A stretch of DNA of 64,000 nucleotides, from positions 1-64,000 of the forward strand of contig JAQWYK010000024.1 of the NCBI GenBank assembly GCA_029254025.1, in the 5' to 3' direction. The notes beneath the pieces are model-generated. The model saw only the letters and a list, made by a program, of their open reading frames with translations, ran no database searches and had not been told where the DNA came from. Shown piece after piece: positions 63,411 through 64,000 of the stretch. A program made the translations under genes and the position numbers. Numbering within the stretch: the first letter of the stretch is position 1; every line of letters starts with the position of its first letter. Origin of the DNA: Crocinitomicaceae bacterium (GTDB taxonomy: Bacteria; Bacteroidota; Bacteroidia; Flavobacteriales_D; Crocinitomicaceae).

Positions 63411-64000
63411 TCAAATTGATAGGGGTAATTAATTTCCTTAAGATCCTCTTCCAATTGCTCCCAATCAATTTCTACATCCACTAAATTGGAAATAATATCA
63501 TCTGTTAACGTTGCCCCACTAAAGATTTTGGAAACAGCTACATTAAACTCATCTCCAGTCTCCGCCACATCTGAAAAATAATCTGAAGCCCAAGAAATAT
63601 ATTCTTCAACAGAATTGTCAAAAATTCGCAATACTTCCTCTGAATGATCTGATTGTTGACCTAACGCACCAATATGCCATTTATGGCCTCCTGACGTCCA
63701 GAGGCAAAATGTTGTTCCAATTGAATTTACTGGTTCCCCGTAAATAAATTCTTGAAACATTTTTGGGAGGTTTTTGGTCAACGATGACTTCGAATGAGGA
63801 ACGCACCCGGGAACAAAGCCATTTATAGCGCATCCCCCTTCCAGAAATAGAACGTGCATTTCAGTACCCGAAGTATTTCTCATTTCAAAGCACTCCTCGC
63901 CTTCGCCCCACTTCGAATTATAGGAATAGTACCGTTCCTCCCAATCAGGGGCGAAAATTGCAGCTAATGCTTTCGCTTTTTTCTTGAGCGCCTCCTTGTT
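63407..64000 (-). CDS. Acidic cytosolic protein of unknown function, 5' end beyond the window
   Basis: The frame stays open to the right edge, so about 197 C-terminal residues are visible, beginning NKEALKKKAKALAAIFAPDW. The ATG at 63883 is internal, since coding sequence with good codon use continues upstream of it (EERYYSYNSKWGEGEECFEM). The sequence has Gly/Trp-rich strands (CLWTSGGHKWHIGALG) and an acidic C-terminus (IDWEQLEEDLKEINYPYQFD). No signal peptide or family is seen in the visible part. Confidence 0.75.
   Translation of the reverse strand, partial: NKEALKKKAKALAAIFAPDWEERYYSYNSKWGEGEECFEMRNTSGTEMHVLFLEGGCAINGFVPGCVPHSKSSLTKNLPKMFQEFIYGEPVNSIGTTFCLWTSGGHKWHIGALGQQSDHSEEVLRIFDNSVEEYISWASDYFSDVAETGDEFNVAVSKIFSGATLTDDIISNLVDVEIDWEQLEEDLKEINYPYQFD

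Overview
The window reads as a chromosomal segment of a Bacteroidota bacterium, most likely order Flavobacteriales (Crocinitomicaceae/Cryomorphaceae-like). The evidence is AT-rich DNA, type 9 secretion (T9SS) type A and type B C-terminal sorting domains, Bacteroidota-type promoters (TTTG, about 20 nt, TAnnTTTG), near absence of Shine-Dalgarno sites, a short primary sigma factor, and lineage families such as DUF4924, DUF6702, DUF5723 and Lacal_2735. I see no rRNA, tRNA, CRISPR array, transposase or prophage. Almost everything is core housekeeping or cell-surface genes, closely packed.

Layout. 1-7.5 kb: cell surface genes (edge-truncated TonB-dependent receptor, vWA/T9SS-A protein, collagen-like/S74 protein paired with a T9SS-B protein) and rlmB. 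7.6-11.1 kb: a five-gene minus-strand operon (membrane protein, dapF, unknown, GNAT, mltG). 11.2-15.3 kb: htrA, rpoD, gapA. 15.3-20.7 kb: PaaY-like protein, tag, siaC, DUF1853, and a conserved Bacteroidota trio (small protein, OmpH lipoprotein, DUF4924). 20.9-25.8 kb: lhgO, aconitase, a Lacal_2735 microprotein, Nudix and MazG-type hydrolases. 25.9-33.5 kb: glycosyltransferases, a HAD phosphatase, lipoproteins, waaA and a Bax-inhibitor protein. 33.6-37.6 kb: def, a TPR-like lipoprotein, an ECF sigma factor, kdsC and a DAHP synthase. 37.8-42.5 kb: a CstB-like persulfide dioxygenase/rhodanese pair, DUF6702 and an M1 peptidase. 42.5-51.5 kb: metallophosphoesterase, TspO, HDAC-like amidohydrolase, a DUF819 transporter-like protein, DUF5723, an RPE-CBS fusion, TraB and an FKBP lipoprotein. 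51.5-64 kb: a large SprB-repeat/T9SS-B protein, gyrB, an IF2-N-like protein, ndk, ybjQ with a microprotein, an M28 peptidase and unknowns.

Functional links. waaA and kdsC are separate pieces of the Kdo/lipid A pathway. dapF and mltG act on peptidoglycan. The Nudix and MazG genes form a nucleotide-sanitation pair. The MBL-rhodanese genes handle sulfane sulfur. Several surface proteins are T9SS cargo.

The most unusual observations are: a candidate orphan small RNA of about 70 nt between gyrB and its divergent neighbour; six of twelve convergent gene pairs sharing exactly interlocked stop codons; three promoters placed so close to ATG that leaderless mRNAs are predicted; an RPE-like barrel fused to CBS domains; a KdsC phosphatase with an XRE-like N-terminus; a SiaC homologue with Ile at the presumed phospho-Thr position; a promoter/terminator overlap downstream of gyrB; and imperfect direct repeats upstream of the rpoD promoter. 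No unmistakable new multi-gene system is visible.
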